DNA from: Capsicum annuum
Taxonomy: Eukaryota; Streptophyta; Magnoliopsida; Solanales; Solanaceae
Direction of reading: 5' to 3'
Assembly (NCBI RefSeq): GCF_002878395.1
Contig: NW_025850773.1
Coordinates: forward strand, 534,998-598,997
Length of the DNA stretch: 64,000 nt
Shown: one piece after another, positions 1 through 10,474 of the stretch
Layout: each line of letters starts with the position of its first letter
How positions within the stretch are numbered: the first letter of the stretch is position 1
The notes under the pieces: model-generated
The model's input: the letters and a program-made list of their open reading frames with translations, nothing else
What the model was told of the DNA's origin: nothing
Databases searched by the model: none
Translations under genes and position numbers: made by a program

Positions 1-736
1 TTCTCATACTCCTGCATATATTGAGTTCAAAACCATGATAATAACTATGAATGGCCAATTTAACACCATGGACAATCAATTTACACCATAACCATTCCAA
101 ATTCCTCAACCTACATTCAAAATTAATAACTAAATCCACATAAACAATAATTAAACTCATGCCTGTATGAAATATTTAGGAAAGAGATACATGCCTGGAT
201 TCCAAAAATATTTTGAAAGAAAACCACTGATTGAACCCTAGGTGCTTAATCCTTAAAAACCTAGCCTTTTCCATGCTTTAGAAATTTGAGAAGAGAGAAT
301 AATGTTTATGATTGAGTAATGAAGTATTATGGGGTTTTAAAAGTGTTTTAAGTCGTGGGAAATAATGGGATGGTAGGAAAAGACCAAAATAACCCTATTT
401 AAAAGGTGTAGAAAACTGTCGCTAGTCGCTATAGGTTTGGTAACGACTCGTGGTCACTGATCACGAGTTGTCACCACGACTCATAGCCCAGGACGAAACT
501 CAGGGCCACCTCACTGGAATGATCACGAGTACACCCTACGACTCGTGACCATACCTTATGACTCGTGAGGGCTAATTTGTATTTCTAATAGAAATACTAG
601 GCCACCTTACTAGTTTGGCTACGATTGGAACTTTATGACTCGTGAAGAGGGCATACCACTCGTTACCCGAACCGTACTCTGGATAGTGAGCACAATCACA
701 TGAAATATTTCAAAGTCTAAAATCTGGGGTATAACA
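1..736 (-). repeat. 3' LTR of G1 (partial, cut by window edge)
   Basis: This segment is the left copy of an LTR whose other copy is 5851-7842; the shared part corresponds to about 7095-7842 with many scattered differences. On the plus strand it ends in ATAACA at 736, directly before a long C run that is the minus-strand polypurine tract. Between about 420 and 680 it holds many copies of the short motif ACGACTCGT/ACGAGTCGT and variants. About 1.2 kb of the LTR lies outside the window. Confidence 0.85.
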
Positions 737-757
737 TTACCCCCCCCCCCCACCTCC
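737..757 (-). other. Polypurine tract of G1
   Basis: A C/T run on the plus strand (a G/A run in the sense of the element) lies immediately inside the 3' LTR, where plus-strand DNA synthesis is primed in LTR retrotransposons. It contains an uninterrupted run of more than ten C residues, longer than usual, probably by slippage. Confidence 0.7.
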
Positions 758-876
758 GTGTTATTCATCCCCTACTGAGGAGTCTAGGCACCTATTAGCA
801 CAATAACAAGAAAGAATGCACACATGCCTAAACGACAAATTCGAACGGCCACAAAAGAGAGAGCGAAAACCATACC

Positions 877-1510
877 TCAAGCATTTTCATCCATTGCAGG
901 GAATAGGAATGGATATTTGGACTTCATGTCCTTTTCAACTTCAAAAGTAGCTTTTTTCACCTTTTGATTCCTCCAAAGGACTTTCAACAAAGCTATATCC
1001 TTAGTCCTTAACCTATGGACTTGCCTATCGAAGATCTTGATCGGGACTTTCTCATAAGACAAGGAATCTAAAATAACAACATTCTCCACATGGATAATCA
1101 AAGAAGGATCACCCACATACTTATTCAACATCGACACATAGAAACCCGATTGAAAGGAACCCAAACTCGTAGGTAAATCCAACTCATAAGCAACATTCCC
1201 AACTCTTCTCTAAATCTGATACAGACCAACATAATAGGGACTGAGCTTCCCTTTCTTCCCAAACCTCATCACTTCTTTCATAGGAGAAACTTTTAAGAAT
1301 ACCCAATCACCTACTTCAAACTCTAACTTTTTATGTCTCATATCCACATAAGAATTTTGGCGACTCTGAGCAGTATCAAGTCTTTCTCTAATCACTTTCA
1401 ACTGGTCCATGACTTGGTAAACCAAATCAAGACCAAACAACCTAGTCTCACCAACCTCGAACCACCCAATAGGAGATCTACACCTCCTACCATATAGAGC
1501 CTCAAAAAAA
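877..1510 (-). pseudogene. G1 integrase C-terminal region and chromodomain-like tail
   Basis: The 1210-1440 stretch encodes the integrase C-terminal barrel with the motifs TAQSRQ, DWVFLKVSPMK, RFGKKGKLSP and YVGLYQI, which in this family follow the catalytic core. The 877-1182 stretch carries FHVSMLKK-like FYVSMLNKYVGDPSL, then LDSLSYE, ILDRQVHRLRTKD, LWRNQ and KYPFLF, the tail seen in plant chromovirus-type elements and thought to guide integration to chromatin. The two are consecutive but separated by a frame break near 1183-1209. Upstream, around 1490-1510, the conserved ALYGRRCRSPIGWFEVGE region is recognisable but frameshifted at a poly-A/T run. Confidence 0.8.
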
Positions 1511-2240
1511 AACTATTGTAATAGTCGAATGATAACTAATGTTATATGCAAACTCAATAAGAGACAAGTGATCAACCCAACTACCTCCAAAATCAATTAC
1601 ACAAAACCTTTGCATATCCTCCATAGTCGAAATAGTCCATTCCACTTGTCTATCTATTTAAGGATGGAAAGCGTGCTAAGGTTCAACTTAGACCTCAAAC
1701 CTTTCTAATATGAATTCCAAAAATGATAAGAGAATTGTGTACTTCGGTCTGAAATGATGGAAATCGGCTCTTCATGCAGCTTGACAATCTCCTAAATAAA
1801 CAACTTAGCTTAATCCTCCCCAGAGTAGTTAGTCCTCACAGGAAAAAAGTGAGAACACTTAGTCATCCTATCCACAATGTCCAAAATTAAATCATACTGA
1901 TTGTGAGACCGCGGAGGACCCGTCATGAAATCTATGTTGATCATCTCCCACTTTAACATAGGCAACTCTATCTCTTGAGATATCCTTCCAAGACTCAAGT
2001 GTTCAACCTTCACCTGCTGACAGACCATACACTTGGTCACAAAATTTGCCACATCCTTCTTTTTATTGCTCCACCAATAGATCATCTTTAAGTTATGGTA
2101 CATCTCTGTCGAACACGGATGAACTATATACTTAGACTTATGAGCCTCAGCCAAAATCCTTTCCCGTAGCCCCTCAGCATTAGGAACACACAACCTACCT
2201 TAATACCTCAAGATACCATCTCTACCAATATCGAATTCCA
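1511..2240 (-). pseudogene. G1 integrase zinc-binding domain and decayed catalytic core
   Basis: The open part (1810-2193) starts with CVPNAEGLRERIL, followed by the HHCC zinc-binding pattern: the first His is in EAHKSKYIVHP and the Cys pair in KCMVCQQVKVEH. It then enters the catalytic core at WEMINIDFMTGPP and VDRMTKCSHFFPVRT, with the first catalytic Asp in INIDF. The rest of the core (about 1511-1800) is only recognisable in pieces, with several stops and frame changes, so the remaining catalytic acids cannot be read in one frame. Length and order match Ty3/gypsy integrase. Confidence 0.8.
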
Positions 2241-2339
2241 TGATAGTTACTGACCCACATCATACTTAATTTGCAACAGAATAGGATCCAAAGCCTGTTT
2301 CTCCTTCACCTCAACAACAAGAGATGATTTAACTACTTT

Positions 2340-2900
2340 TTAAACAAACACTCCTCTATCCTCAGAGTCCAGAAGACGAACTCCCAAATTAACCAACTGG
2401 TGAATTTCCTTCACTGTTCCTCTCTTATCCTCTTCCACATGAGATAATCTCCACATAGACAACCTACTAAGAGCATCAACATCAACATTACCTTTACCTG
2501 AATGGTAGTGCAAACTTATGTCATAATTCTTAAATAATTCAAGCCACCGCATTTGTCTGAGATTCAATTTCTTCTGAGTAAGGACATATTGTAAGCTCTT
2601 ATTAACTAAAAATAAGTCTACATGCACTAGATACATATAATGACGCTAGATCTTTAAAGAAAAACCCACTACCGCTAACTCTAAATCATGAGTCAAATAA
2701 TTTCTTTCATTAACTTTAAGTTGTCTGGAAGCATAGGCCACCACCTTACCATATTGCATCAATACACAATCCAGTCCCACATGAGACGTATCACAACATA
2801 CAAAAAAACCCTTAGTACCATCAGGCAGGGTCAAAATTGGATTAGAGGTCAACTTATCCTTCAACTTCTTAAAATTACCCTCACAAGCATCGGACCACAA
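2340..2900 (-). pseudogene. G1 RNase H domain
   Basis: The 2646-2900 piece carries [43 protein letters not shown] and [10 protein letters not shown], the start of the Ty3/gypsy RNase H domain. The Asp of VCCD and the Glu of DLELA are the usual first two acidic residues. The 2340-2636 piece continues with KSLQYVLTQKKLNLRQMRWLELFKNYD, HYHSGKGNVDVDALSRL and the linker to integrase. The expected DHKSLQY motif has lost its Asp (VNKSLQY). A stop near 2640 separates the two pieces. Confidence 0.85.
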
Positions 2901-3872
2901 AAACTTTATCTTTTTTGAGTTAATCTTGTCAATAGAGAAGCAATAGAAGAGAAGCTCTATAGATACCTCCTATAATTCCTATCCAAGCCTAAAAATCTCT
3001 GAATCTTGGTTGGAATCGTGGGTCTAGGATATTTCTTAACCGTTTTCACTTTCTGTGGATCCACCTTGATCCCTTCACTTGAAATGACATGCCCAAGAAA
3101 AGTCACGGCATTCAACCAAAACTCATACTTAGAAAGTTTAGCATAAAACCTTTGATTCTAAACAGTCTGCAACATAATTCAGAGGTAAATGGCATGATCC
3201 CCCTTACTCTTAAAATACACCAAGATATCATCAATAAACACTATCACAAATAAATCTAAAAATTATCTAAACATCTGGTTCATAAGATCCATAAAAGTCG
3301 TCGGAGTGTTAGTCAACCCAAATGACATACCCAGGAATTCATAATGACCATATCGAGTTTGAAAAGTAGTCTTGGGAATATTAATTTCATGAATCTTCAA
3401 CTGATGAAAACCCGAATAAAGGTCAATCTTAGAGAATCATCTAGAACCCTGAAGCTGGTCAAAGAGATCATCAGTCCTAGGGATAGGGTACTTATTCTTC
3501 ACTGTAACCTTATTTAACTATCGATAATCTATACACATCCGAAGAGACCCATCTTTGTTACACATGAAAAGCACGAAAGCACCCAAGGAGATACACTATA
3601 ATGAATAAAGCCCTTATCAAGGAGATTATTTAATTGCTCTTTTAGCTCTTTTAATTCAGCCGGGGCCATTCTATAAGGAGGAATATAAATAGGATGGGTA
3701 TCCGATAAAAGATCAATCCAAAGTCTATTTCCCTATCGGGAGGAATGCCAGGAAGATTCTCGGGAAATAATTCAGGAAACCCATTGACAACAGGGATAGA
3801 TTCCATAGAGGGCCCCTCAAAACTAGAATCCTTAACCCCAACCAGGTAATACAGACACCCCTTAGAGATCAA
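2901..3872 (-). pseudogene. G1 reverse transcriptase
   Basis: The minus strand over this span encodes, with stops and frame changes, the Ty3/gypsy RT core. 3651-3872 gives [35 protein letters not shown], the usual protease-RT linker. Further on, motifs such as the catalytic FIDDILVY (the FIDD codons lie at 3227-3238) and the RYGHYEFL and TNAP region near 3290-3360 can be read. The end of the domain (FLGLD, FSSI) lies near 2930-3000. It is full length by position but interrupted at least four times. Confidence 0.8.
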
Positions 3873-4330
3873 CTTTCAGGCTCTAAGATAAGAGATAAAC
3901 CTCTTTTTAGGCACTAAAGAACTTCCTTCATATTCAATTACTGGTTCACTAAGAAATTTGAAATTGACCTTTTGGGTCCTACAATCCAGAGAGCATAGCA
4001 CTAATGAACCAACCCATCCCTAAAATTATCTCAAAATCTACTATTTTAAGCTCTACCAAATCCACCAATGTCTTCCTATGAAAGATAGACACCAGACAAC
4101 CCCTATAGATCCTTCTACAAACTACAGAATCACACACCGAAGTAAACATAAAAAGGGGATGGAAATACTTTTTGGTACAAAAACCAAAATGCACAGCTAG
4201 ATAAGGGGCTATATAAAAAAGATAGGCCCTAAATTAAGCAAATAATACACATCTCGAGAGAAAAGATGTAATGTACTAGTAATAATATTAGGAGATGCCT
4301 CAAATTCTTGATGTGTAGCAAGAGCATAGA
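3873..4330 (-). pseudogene. G1 aspartic protease
   Basis: The 3979-4194 piece encodes SVCDSVVCRRIYRGC, LVELKIVDFEIILGMGWF, the second half of a retroviral-type aspartic protease. It continues (3873-3978) into the EPVIEYEGSSLVPK-like linker. The active-site loop lies in the preceding reading segment (about 4209-4270), where the usual LLDPGAT reads LLNLGP. The catalytic Asp has become Asn, so even an unbroken product should be inactive. Identification is by motif and by position between zinc knuckle and RT. Confidence 0.75.
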
Positions 4331-5650
4331 GATAATTTTGTCCAGTGTCGGTGCCAGAAGTATCACCCTTTGGCGCCGGAGCCGAAGAAGTAGCGATCGG
4401 AACCTTATTAGCCCTAGAGGCTACCTTAGTTGTGGGATAGTTCCTTTCTATATGTCCAGACTGACCATAATTGAAGCACATGTTCCTTCCCACATCACAA
4501 TAACCATGATGAAGTTGTCCACAAAATCTACAAGGAGGATAAGGTGGGGTTGACTGAGCTCCACTAGCCTAAGACTGGGCACCCTATTCCTTAGGATCAT
4601 TACTACCCTCAAAACGATGATCACCAGATAGCTTTGGATAATGAGCACTAGCTAAAGAATATGAACCAGAATCTCCCCAAGTCTTTTTCTTACTCCACTA
4701 TCTACCATCTTTCCCACTAACTTGCTCACCTCTACTCTGCTCAAAATACCTGAATTTTTTATTCGACCTCTCCTCCATCTCTGCCTATCTCATATTTTCA
4801 TCCTCTACCTATAGCATATAAACCATAAGCCTAGAGATATCTATTTCATTATTCAAAACCATAGCCTTACACTCCAATACTAAGTCACGGGACAAACCAA
4901 AAGCAAATTTTCTCATCTTCACCCTCATAGAAGACACCAACTCTGGAGTATAACGAGTCAACTGCTAAAATTTCAAATCATACTCCTTTACACTCATCTT
5001 TCCTTACTTCAGATTCAAAAACTTCTTAGACTTAGCTTTCCTCAACTCCTAAGGAAAGAAATGATCAAGAAAGGCACCCGAAAACTCATCCCATAAAGCT
5101 GGATCCACATCATCACCTCTTAAATGCTCCCACACCTCATACCACTAATAAGCTGCATACTTTAACTAGTATGCAGCAAACTCTACACCCTCAGAATTAG
5201 TATCATGCATCACCTTGAATATCTTTTCTATTTCATCAACAAACTCTTTATAATCCTTCTCAACCCTAGAGCCTATAAAGGTTAAGGGGTTCAACCTTAT
5301 AAATTAGCCAACTGAGTGACCTCAGAAGAAGGAGCAACAAAACTAACACGGTTAGACTGATAGGACTGAGAGGCCACCAACTGTATAAGAAAATGAATAG
5401 ATTGACAAAACTCTACATTTGAAACATCACCCTGAGGCGTCAAGGCATAAGTATCATTAGCCTAAAAATATTGAGGAGGAATAGTAGAAACTAGTGGAAC
5501 TTTACGCGAGGTAATACAATTATGAGCAGGGACCCTAGATCAATTCTGCACTTCATAAACAGGGTGAGTTCCATTCACATCATCCTCAGGTAGGACAAAG
5601 GTTCCAAAGGATTTCTACAACCATCAGATCTTTGGGGAGGCATGATTTGA
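4331..5650 (-). pseudogene. G1 gag with zinc knuckle
   Basis: A decayed gag runs from about 5650, where MPPQRSD-like codons begin, down to the zinc knuckle near 4440-4490. The knuckle reads CFNYGQSGHIERNYP, a CX2CX4HX4C motif in which the second and fourth ligands are Tyr rather than Cys. Both changes fit single G-to-A events in the sense strand. Most of the body is broken by stops and can only be followed by piecewise similarity to plant gypsy gag. In an intact element it would form the particle and bind RNA. Confidence 0.65.
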
Positions 5651-5837
5651 AAATGAGTAAGTTAAAGATTAGAGAAATTTCAAGACACCAGACTTTGTAG
5701 CCCGAAATAGAACATAAGAAAGGGAAACATTCCTAAATTCCTTATAGCATCCCCCTTATAAGTGTGGCATGCTACATACCTATAAAAGAGATTCTACTTG
5801 ACATGGCTTTGTGGACACCCAATGATCCTGAAACTAT

Positions 5838-5849
5838 ACTCTGATACTA
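5838..5849 (-). other. Primer-binding site of G1 (initiator tRNA-Met type)
   Basis: Read on the minus strand, TAGTATCAGAGT directly follows the end of the 5' LTR. It differs at few bases from TGGTATCAGAGC, the usual site complementary to plant initiator tRNA-Met. This fixes the inner edge of the right LTR at about 5851. Confidence 0.75.
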
Positions 5850-5850
5850 A

Positions 5851-7842
5851 GCTTTTTATAACCTGAACTCGGGCTTAGTCGCGATGGGTATCTCAAGCCC
5901 ACCAAGGGCCGGAGACCACCCACTTTGCCTAGTCACATAAGCACAATAAATATAATAGTGGAAGTAACCCAAACAGAATGTGAAAGATAGATAGGCAACT
6001 AAATAGGAACTAAGAGTCAATAGACAATAACCACCCATACTTTGTCCACAAAAGCTTCTAACAAAATCAAACATCAACATAGGTCGAGACATACGCCCTC
6101 AACTATAGCCAAAATGAATCCAAAAGTGATAGTCTAAGACAACATAATAAAACCAAGAAGTAACATGGCTTCCAAAATAAGGGGACTTACCACTTCAAGA
6201 TGACCAGCGGATAAACTAGAATCACCTAACTCTACATAAGTTAATCAAAGAACCTCTAGGACCCTACATCATAAAATAATGCAACATTTGGGAAAAGTTA
6301 GTGGGATGAGCACTAATATGTAACTCATGGAAGGGATAAAATAATGCCATAATCAAATCAGTCAAAAACCATTCAAAAACCATATGCACACATTCATATA
6401 TATAATATATAAGATGTCGGGATAGGAACAAGGTTTAAGCATGAATTTTAAAATCATTAACCTGGATTGTGTAGCTCTAACTGTCCTAAGGGTACCCACG
6501 GGCTATATGGGTTCACCTCCCCCTACTGAAAGAGCCCCAATGCGTGTTAGTCACACAAACCAAGGAAATTTGAGGAATATCCAGGGAATCCACGACCCCA
6601 TCCATTTCAAAATATATATAAAGTATGAACTAAGCATACGGTCATAAAGACTCCCACGCCAGCAAATGTGGTTTCAGTATCGATCCCCCTCCACCATCCA
6701 CAGCGAGCTACACAATCCCCTTTAAGTCCAAATTAAAACCATTTATACATTCTCATCCATTAACCAAGGAATTTTTTATTTAGGCCTTTACCGTTGGTAT
6801 CATCATATCAAACAAAGTTAAGCTTGTAAGCTAATTTCACTATGCCATTCTGAAACCAGATATCCAAATTTGACTCCAAAGTTTCTAATTAAGAACCAAT
6901 CCATAACCACCAAGGCCTTCCAAAAATTATTTTTAAGTTTCATTAACCTTTTACGTAATGCATGGTTCCAAAAGTGAGTTAAACCATGTGTATTTTCATG
7001 TCCAAAACAAATTTCGTAAGTTGAATTGAGGGTAAAGTCAATTTCAAACCATTAAACCATAAAATTTGCGAAAAAACATATTTCCTATTCCAATTCCCAT
7101 ACCCCTGCATATATTGAGTTCAAAACCATGAGAATAACCATGAATGACCAATTTAAAACCATGGAAAATCAATTTGCACCATAACCATTCCAAATCCCTC
7201 AACCCACATTCAAAACCATTCAAAACCAACAATTAAATCCACATGGACAATAATTAAATAAATGCTTGTAAAAATAAATTTAACGAAGAGATACATGTAT
7301 GGATACCGAAGAAATTTGAAGAGAAAACCACTGATTGAATTTTAGGTGCTTAATCCTTAGAAATCCTAGCCTTTCCTTTGCTTTTGAAGTTTGAGAAGAG
7401 AGAATGATGTTTATGATTGAGTAATGAAGAATTATGGGGTCCTTTAGAGTGTTTTAAGTCATTTAAAATAATGGGGTGGAAGGAATAGACCAAAATAAAT
7501 CCACTTAAAATATGCCGAAAACTATCACTAGTCTCTATGGGTCGGGTAACGACTCATGGTCACTAGTCATGATTCATCACCACGACTAATAGCCCAGGCA
7601 AAAACTCAGGGCCACCTCGCTAAAATGGTTACAAGTTACACCCTACAACTCGTGACTAGACCTTACAACTCGTGAGGGCCAAGTCGTGATCCAAATAGAA
7701 ACATTAGGCCACCTCACTGGTTTGGCTACGACTGGAACTATACGACTCATGAAGAGGGCCTATGATTCATCACCTGAGCCATACTCCAGACAGTAAGCAC
7801 AATCACATAAAAATTTTAGAGTTCAAAACCCGGGCTATTACA
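5851..7842 (-). repeat. 5' LTR of G1
   Basis: This is the complete LTR of G1, about 1,992 bp. Its left edge is set by the primer-binding site and its right edge by the end of similarity to the partial left LTR (TATTACA at 7842). The left part is similar to the start of the G2 LTR at about 12320, showing that G1 and G2 are related families. The last 300 bases carry the ACGACTCGT-type motif cluster. No believable gene lies in it; short open stretches on either strand are chance. Confidence 0.85.
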
Positions 7843-7918
7843 GGCATCTTTTGAAATTAGTCGTTTTTCCTCTAAATAAATTCATTTTCTACTTCTCTTT
7901 TTTGTTATTTAATTTCAG

Positions 7919-8055
7919 GGACATTGTCACCATCAATAAAGATAAGGAGATCTAGATTGTCTACTACCAAAAAGAAAAATACTTCACATGACAAAGAAAA
8001 GAGATTGGATAGATTCTGCTTACTTCTAGTTTCAGTTCAAATAATTTCAAGTTAA
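7919..8055 (+). CDS. Possible orphan terminal exon, unrecognised
   Basis: A good plant 3' splice site (a pyrimidine-rich stretch ending TTTAATTTCAG at 7918) is followed by 44 open codons in one frame and TAA at 8053-8055. The encoded segment is basic and Ser/Lys rich and has no motif I recognise. The DNA after it is AT-rich and could be a 3' untranslated region. If real, the gypsy element G1 sits in the preceding intron, and the upstream exons would lie beyond the left window edge. The splice-site match and length could also be chance in AT-rich DNA. Confidence 0.2.
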
Positions 8056-8750
8056 TATACATGCAATATGAAGCATTAATCAAAAGAAAATTAATGTGTA
8101 CTTGTTTAAATTATTAATATTTTCTTGGAATGTATTGTGTAAGTTGTTGTTGATTGACAAAATCATTAATATTTACACGTCTGGCCATTTTGTCCATTTC
8201 TAAGTTGAAATTCTTAATTCATGGTCATTCCTGCAGAAAGTGCTATATATGGACAAACATTTAGATTTTTCATAGTTACAAGAACAACTTTGAAAATATA
8301 TCCAAGCTGTGGAGTTTTATATCATTAGGATTTGGGGGTGTTAGTTTCTTTAGCCTTTGATGTAATGTATATCTATCTCACTTCCTTCCCATATTTTTAG
8401 TTTTTAATACTTATTCATACATTTACAACTTCAAATTATGGTTATTATGCCTTATCATGATTTTTTTTCTTTGCATTATGTTTTTGAATTACTTTTGTTC
8501 TCCTCTCTTAATAAAGTTAGCTAATTTGAATTTAAGAATGCACTTCAACAACGAATGTTTTCTCCAAAGATGCAAGTCAGTCAAACATATGGTATAAAAA
8601 ACTTTTGCCCTCGAAATAAAATAATCATTAATTAATGATATTTTTCTCATGTAGACTCCTATTGAATCAAACATTTGTATTGGACATTTAAGATTGAAAA
8701 AGATATTAATCAGTTTTATCCAAGATCTTTTGAAATCACCTTATTCAAAG
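8056..8750. other. AT-rich spacer
   Basis: No gene or recognisable repeat was seen here. The sequence is AT-rich with short chance open frames on the minus strand (8489-8674). It ends with the left target-site duplication of the next element. Confidence 0.5.
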
Positions 8751-8940
8751 GAGTTTGAAGCTAAAAGAGACACTTTTTCAATATTAGGAGTCGGAATGGA
8801 CAGTACTTTTTTTTATGCTATAAAATGAATAGTTTATCCCAAAGTAGGCAAACTAAAACTAACACCATCTATGAATGTTTGGGGAGGGAAAAAATGTTAA
8901 TAGGGTTTGCCCAAAATTGGGCAAACTACATTTTCTTAAA
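8751..8940 (+). repeat. Left terminal inverted repeat of the Mutator-like element
   Basis: It pairs with 10023-10229 in inverted orientation. Inside it are two smaller palindromic TTTGCCCA/TGGGCAAA units, near 8840-8850 and 8909-8930. The right copy has about 30 extra bases near its inner end. Confidence 0.75.
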
Positions 8941-9339
8941 TTCTTTTTTGAATTCAAAGAATTTTTTTTCGCAGTGTTAAACATCAACATCTCTAATTTT
9001 AAGTTATGGTTTTAAAATTATAGATAACAAAATATAATTTACAAAAATTAAAACTTGTAATAAAAAATAAATAGCAATAATTACTTAGATGAAGTAAAAT
9101 GAACAACAATTGTAACATAGGAACCGATTTTATTCGAATTTAAATTGAGGAACATATTACATGATAGATTCGAAGTACTAAAATTATAAAAATATACTGC
9201 ATAAATATTAAATTTACTGAGAGACTACATGATAACTAATCAATAAAAAAATTCAAAATCGAACAATAAATCAACATAACACAAAAAAACTTCCAATAGT
9301 TTCTTTTTTTTCTGTTCTTCATTCATTTCCTTTCCAAAA

Positions 9340-9722
9340 CACGATTCTCCTACTCAGTTTTATCAAGCATGTCCTTCAAATGATTTTGTTTTTCTTCGGA
9401 TTCTTTTAGCAATGTCCTAAGAAAATTTCTTTCTTCTACGACTTCATTAAGATTAAATAGCATGTCAAACTTCATAGTGTTCTGCGAAGTCACGGTATAA
9501 CCATCGAATGTGGGTCTCTTCAATCATGACAGAATGGTGTTCGTTTCATTTGTTGACATATTTTCTATCCACCAAAAATAATCACATTCACCATTTTCTT
9601 AAAATAACAAAATAAAGAAAAAGTTAACATACATATATTTTTAGTTGAACAACTTCAAAATTTTACCTTTTGAACGTGCAAAGCTCCAAAACTTATAACC
9701 AAAATTTCTTTGAGTCCTTTAT
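9340..9722 (-). pseudogene. GRF-type zinc-finger minigene carried by the Mutator-like element
   Basis: Two segments read on the minus strand join across a short intron (9598-9666; donor GT at 9666-9665, acceptor AG at 9599-9598) with the frame kept. Exon 1 ends in RNFGYKFWSFARSK. Exon 2 starts with ENGECDYFWWIE. Together they match the core of a GRF zinc finger (usual pattern NPGR, FWGC, a C followed by FF or YF, then W). One zinc Cys is replaced by Phe (WSF). After an in-frame stop near 9527 the same frame continues into a charged coiled coil with regular Leu (VVEERNFLRTLLKESEEK, HLKDMLDKTE). The beginning of the domain is lost. GRF fingers bind nucleic acid; whether this product was ever functional is unknown. 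Confidence 0.5.
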
Positions 9723-10022
9723 ATTTTCATTTTACAATTGATTACATTTACATACATCCGATTCAATTGAATATGAAAACATTTAGAATTGTTGAGACAC
9801 AATTATCAATTCTGAAAGTCCAAAATAAATGATATTAGTAAAATTATTTTTGTGATGAATGAGGTAAAATGGATTAAATAACAATGCATATTTATAAGTG
9901 AAAAAGTTATACCATTTTTAAAAAATTAAAGTGACCAAACATTCACAATAATCTTTTCAGGGATATTAACAGTGTGATGTTTAATCAGTTATCAGTCGAA
10001 TCTCTCAGTGAAAGGATTATAG

Positions 10023-10229
10023 TTTGCCCACAAATGGGTAAACTATTAATAATAGATTTATGAATTTTTGGGCAAACCCTATTAACAATTTTTTTCCTCC
10101 CAAATGTTCACATATGTTGTTAGTTGTAGTTTGCCCATTTTTGGGTAAATTGTCTGTTTTGTAACATAAAAGAAAGTACTGTCCAATTTGACTCCTAGGA
10201 TTGAGAAAGTGCCCCTTTTAGTTTCAGAC
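10023..10229 (-). repeat. Right terminal inverted repeat of the Mutator-like element
   Basis: It is the inverted partner of 8751-8940, with the same order of landmarks (CTCCTAGGATTG, AGTACTGTCC, TTTGCCCA, CCCTATTAACA) read in reverse. The target-site duplication follows at 10230-10238. Confidence 0.75.
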
Positions 10230-10474
10230 TATTCAAAGCAATACAAAACAAAATCGCAAAAAATCACTAAATCTAGAAAAGAAAAATCTACTATCACTTA
10301 TCCAATTGTGATGTGAAACTGTTTTTCCTTAAGCAACATCACATTAGTTTTTACCATTTCTGAATGTAAATTTTGAAATAATTATCCATCTTAATTTAGA
10401 TTTAAAAATTTTACAAACTTGCATTTTACTCCATTCGACGTTATATACTTTCATGTTTTGCTCCTATGTAGAAA

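Larger units (their letters stand above)
1..7842 (-). mobile_element. Ty3/gypsy chromovirus-type LTR retrotransposon G1, degenerate
   Basis: The domain order on the minus strand, from high to low coordinates, is gag with zinc knuckle, aspartic protease, reverse transcriptase, RNase H, integrase, and a chromodomain-like tail. Integrase after RT/RNase H is the Ty3/gypsy order. The tail (LDSLSYE, ILDRQV, KVLWRNQ, KYPFLF) is the type I associate with plant Tekay/Del chromoviruses; the lineage is inference. Sequence 1-736 matches about 7095-7842, so these are the two LTRs. The primer-binding site lies at 5838-5849 and the polypurine tract at 737-757. Every domain has stops or frameshifts, so the copy cannot be autonomous. 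The left LTR is cut by the window edge, so its target-site duplication cannot be tested. Confidence 0.9.
8751..10229. mobile_element. Mutator-like non-autonomous DNA transposon with long TIRs
   Basis: The two ends are long imperfect inverted repeats. The left end reads GTTTGAAGCTAAAAG (8753-8767) and the reverse complement of the right end GTCTGAAACTAAAAG. They stay alignable for about 190 bases through GGACAGTACTTT and ATAGGGTTTGCCCA. The same nine bases TATTCAAAG flank both sides (8742-8750 and 10230-10238), as expected of a Mutator-like insertion, although the termini can be aligned with a 2-base offset. No transposase is present. The interior holds a minus-strand zinc-finger minigene, described separately. 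Confidence 0.75.

Noticed and set aside
6441..6647. Plus-strand frame in the G1 LTR
   Set aside because: It is inside an LTR and has no motif; the related G2 LTR does not keep it open.
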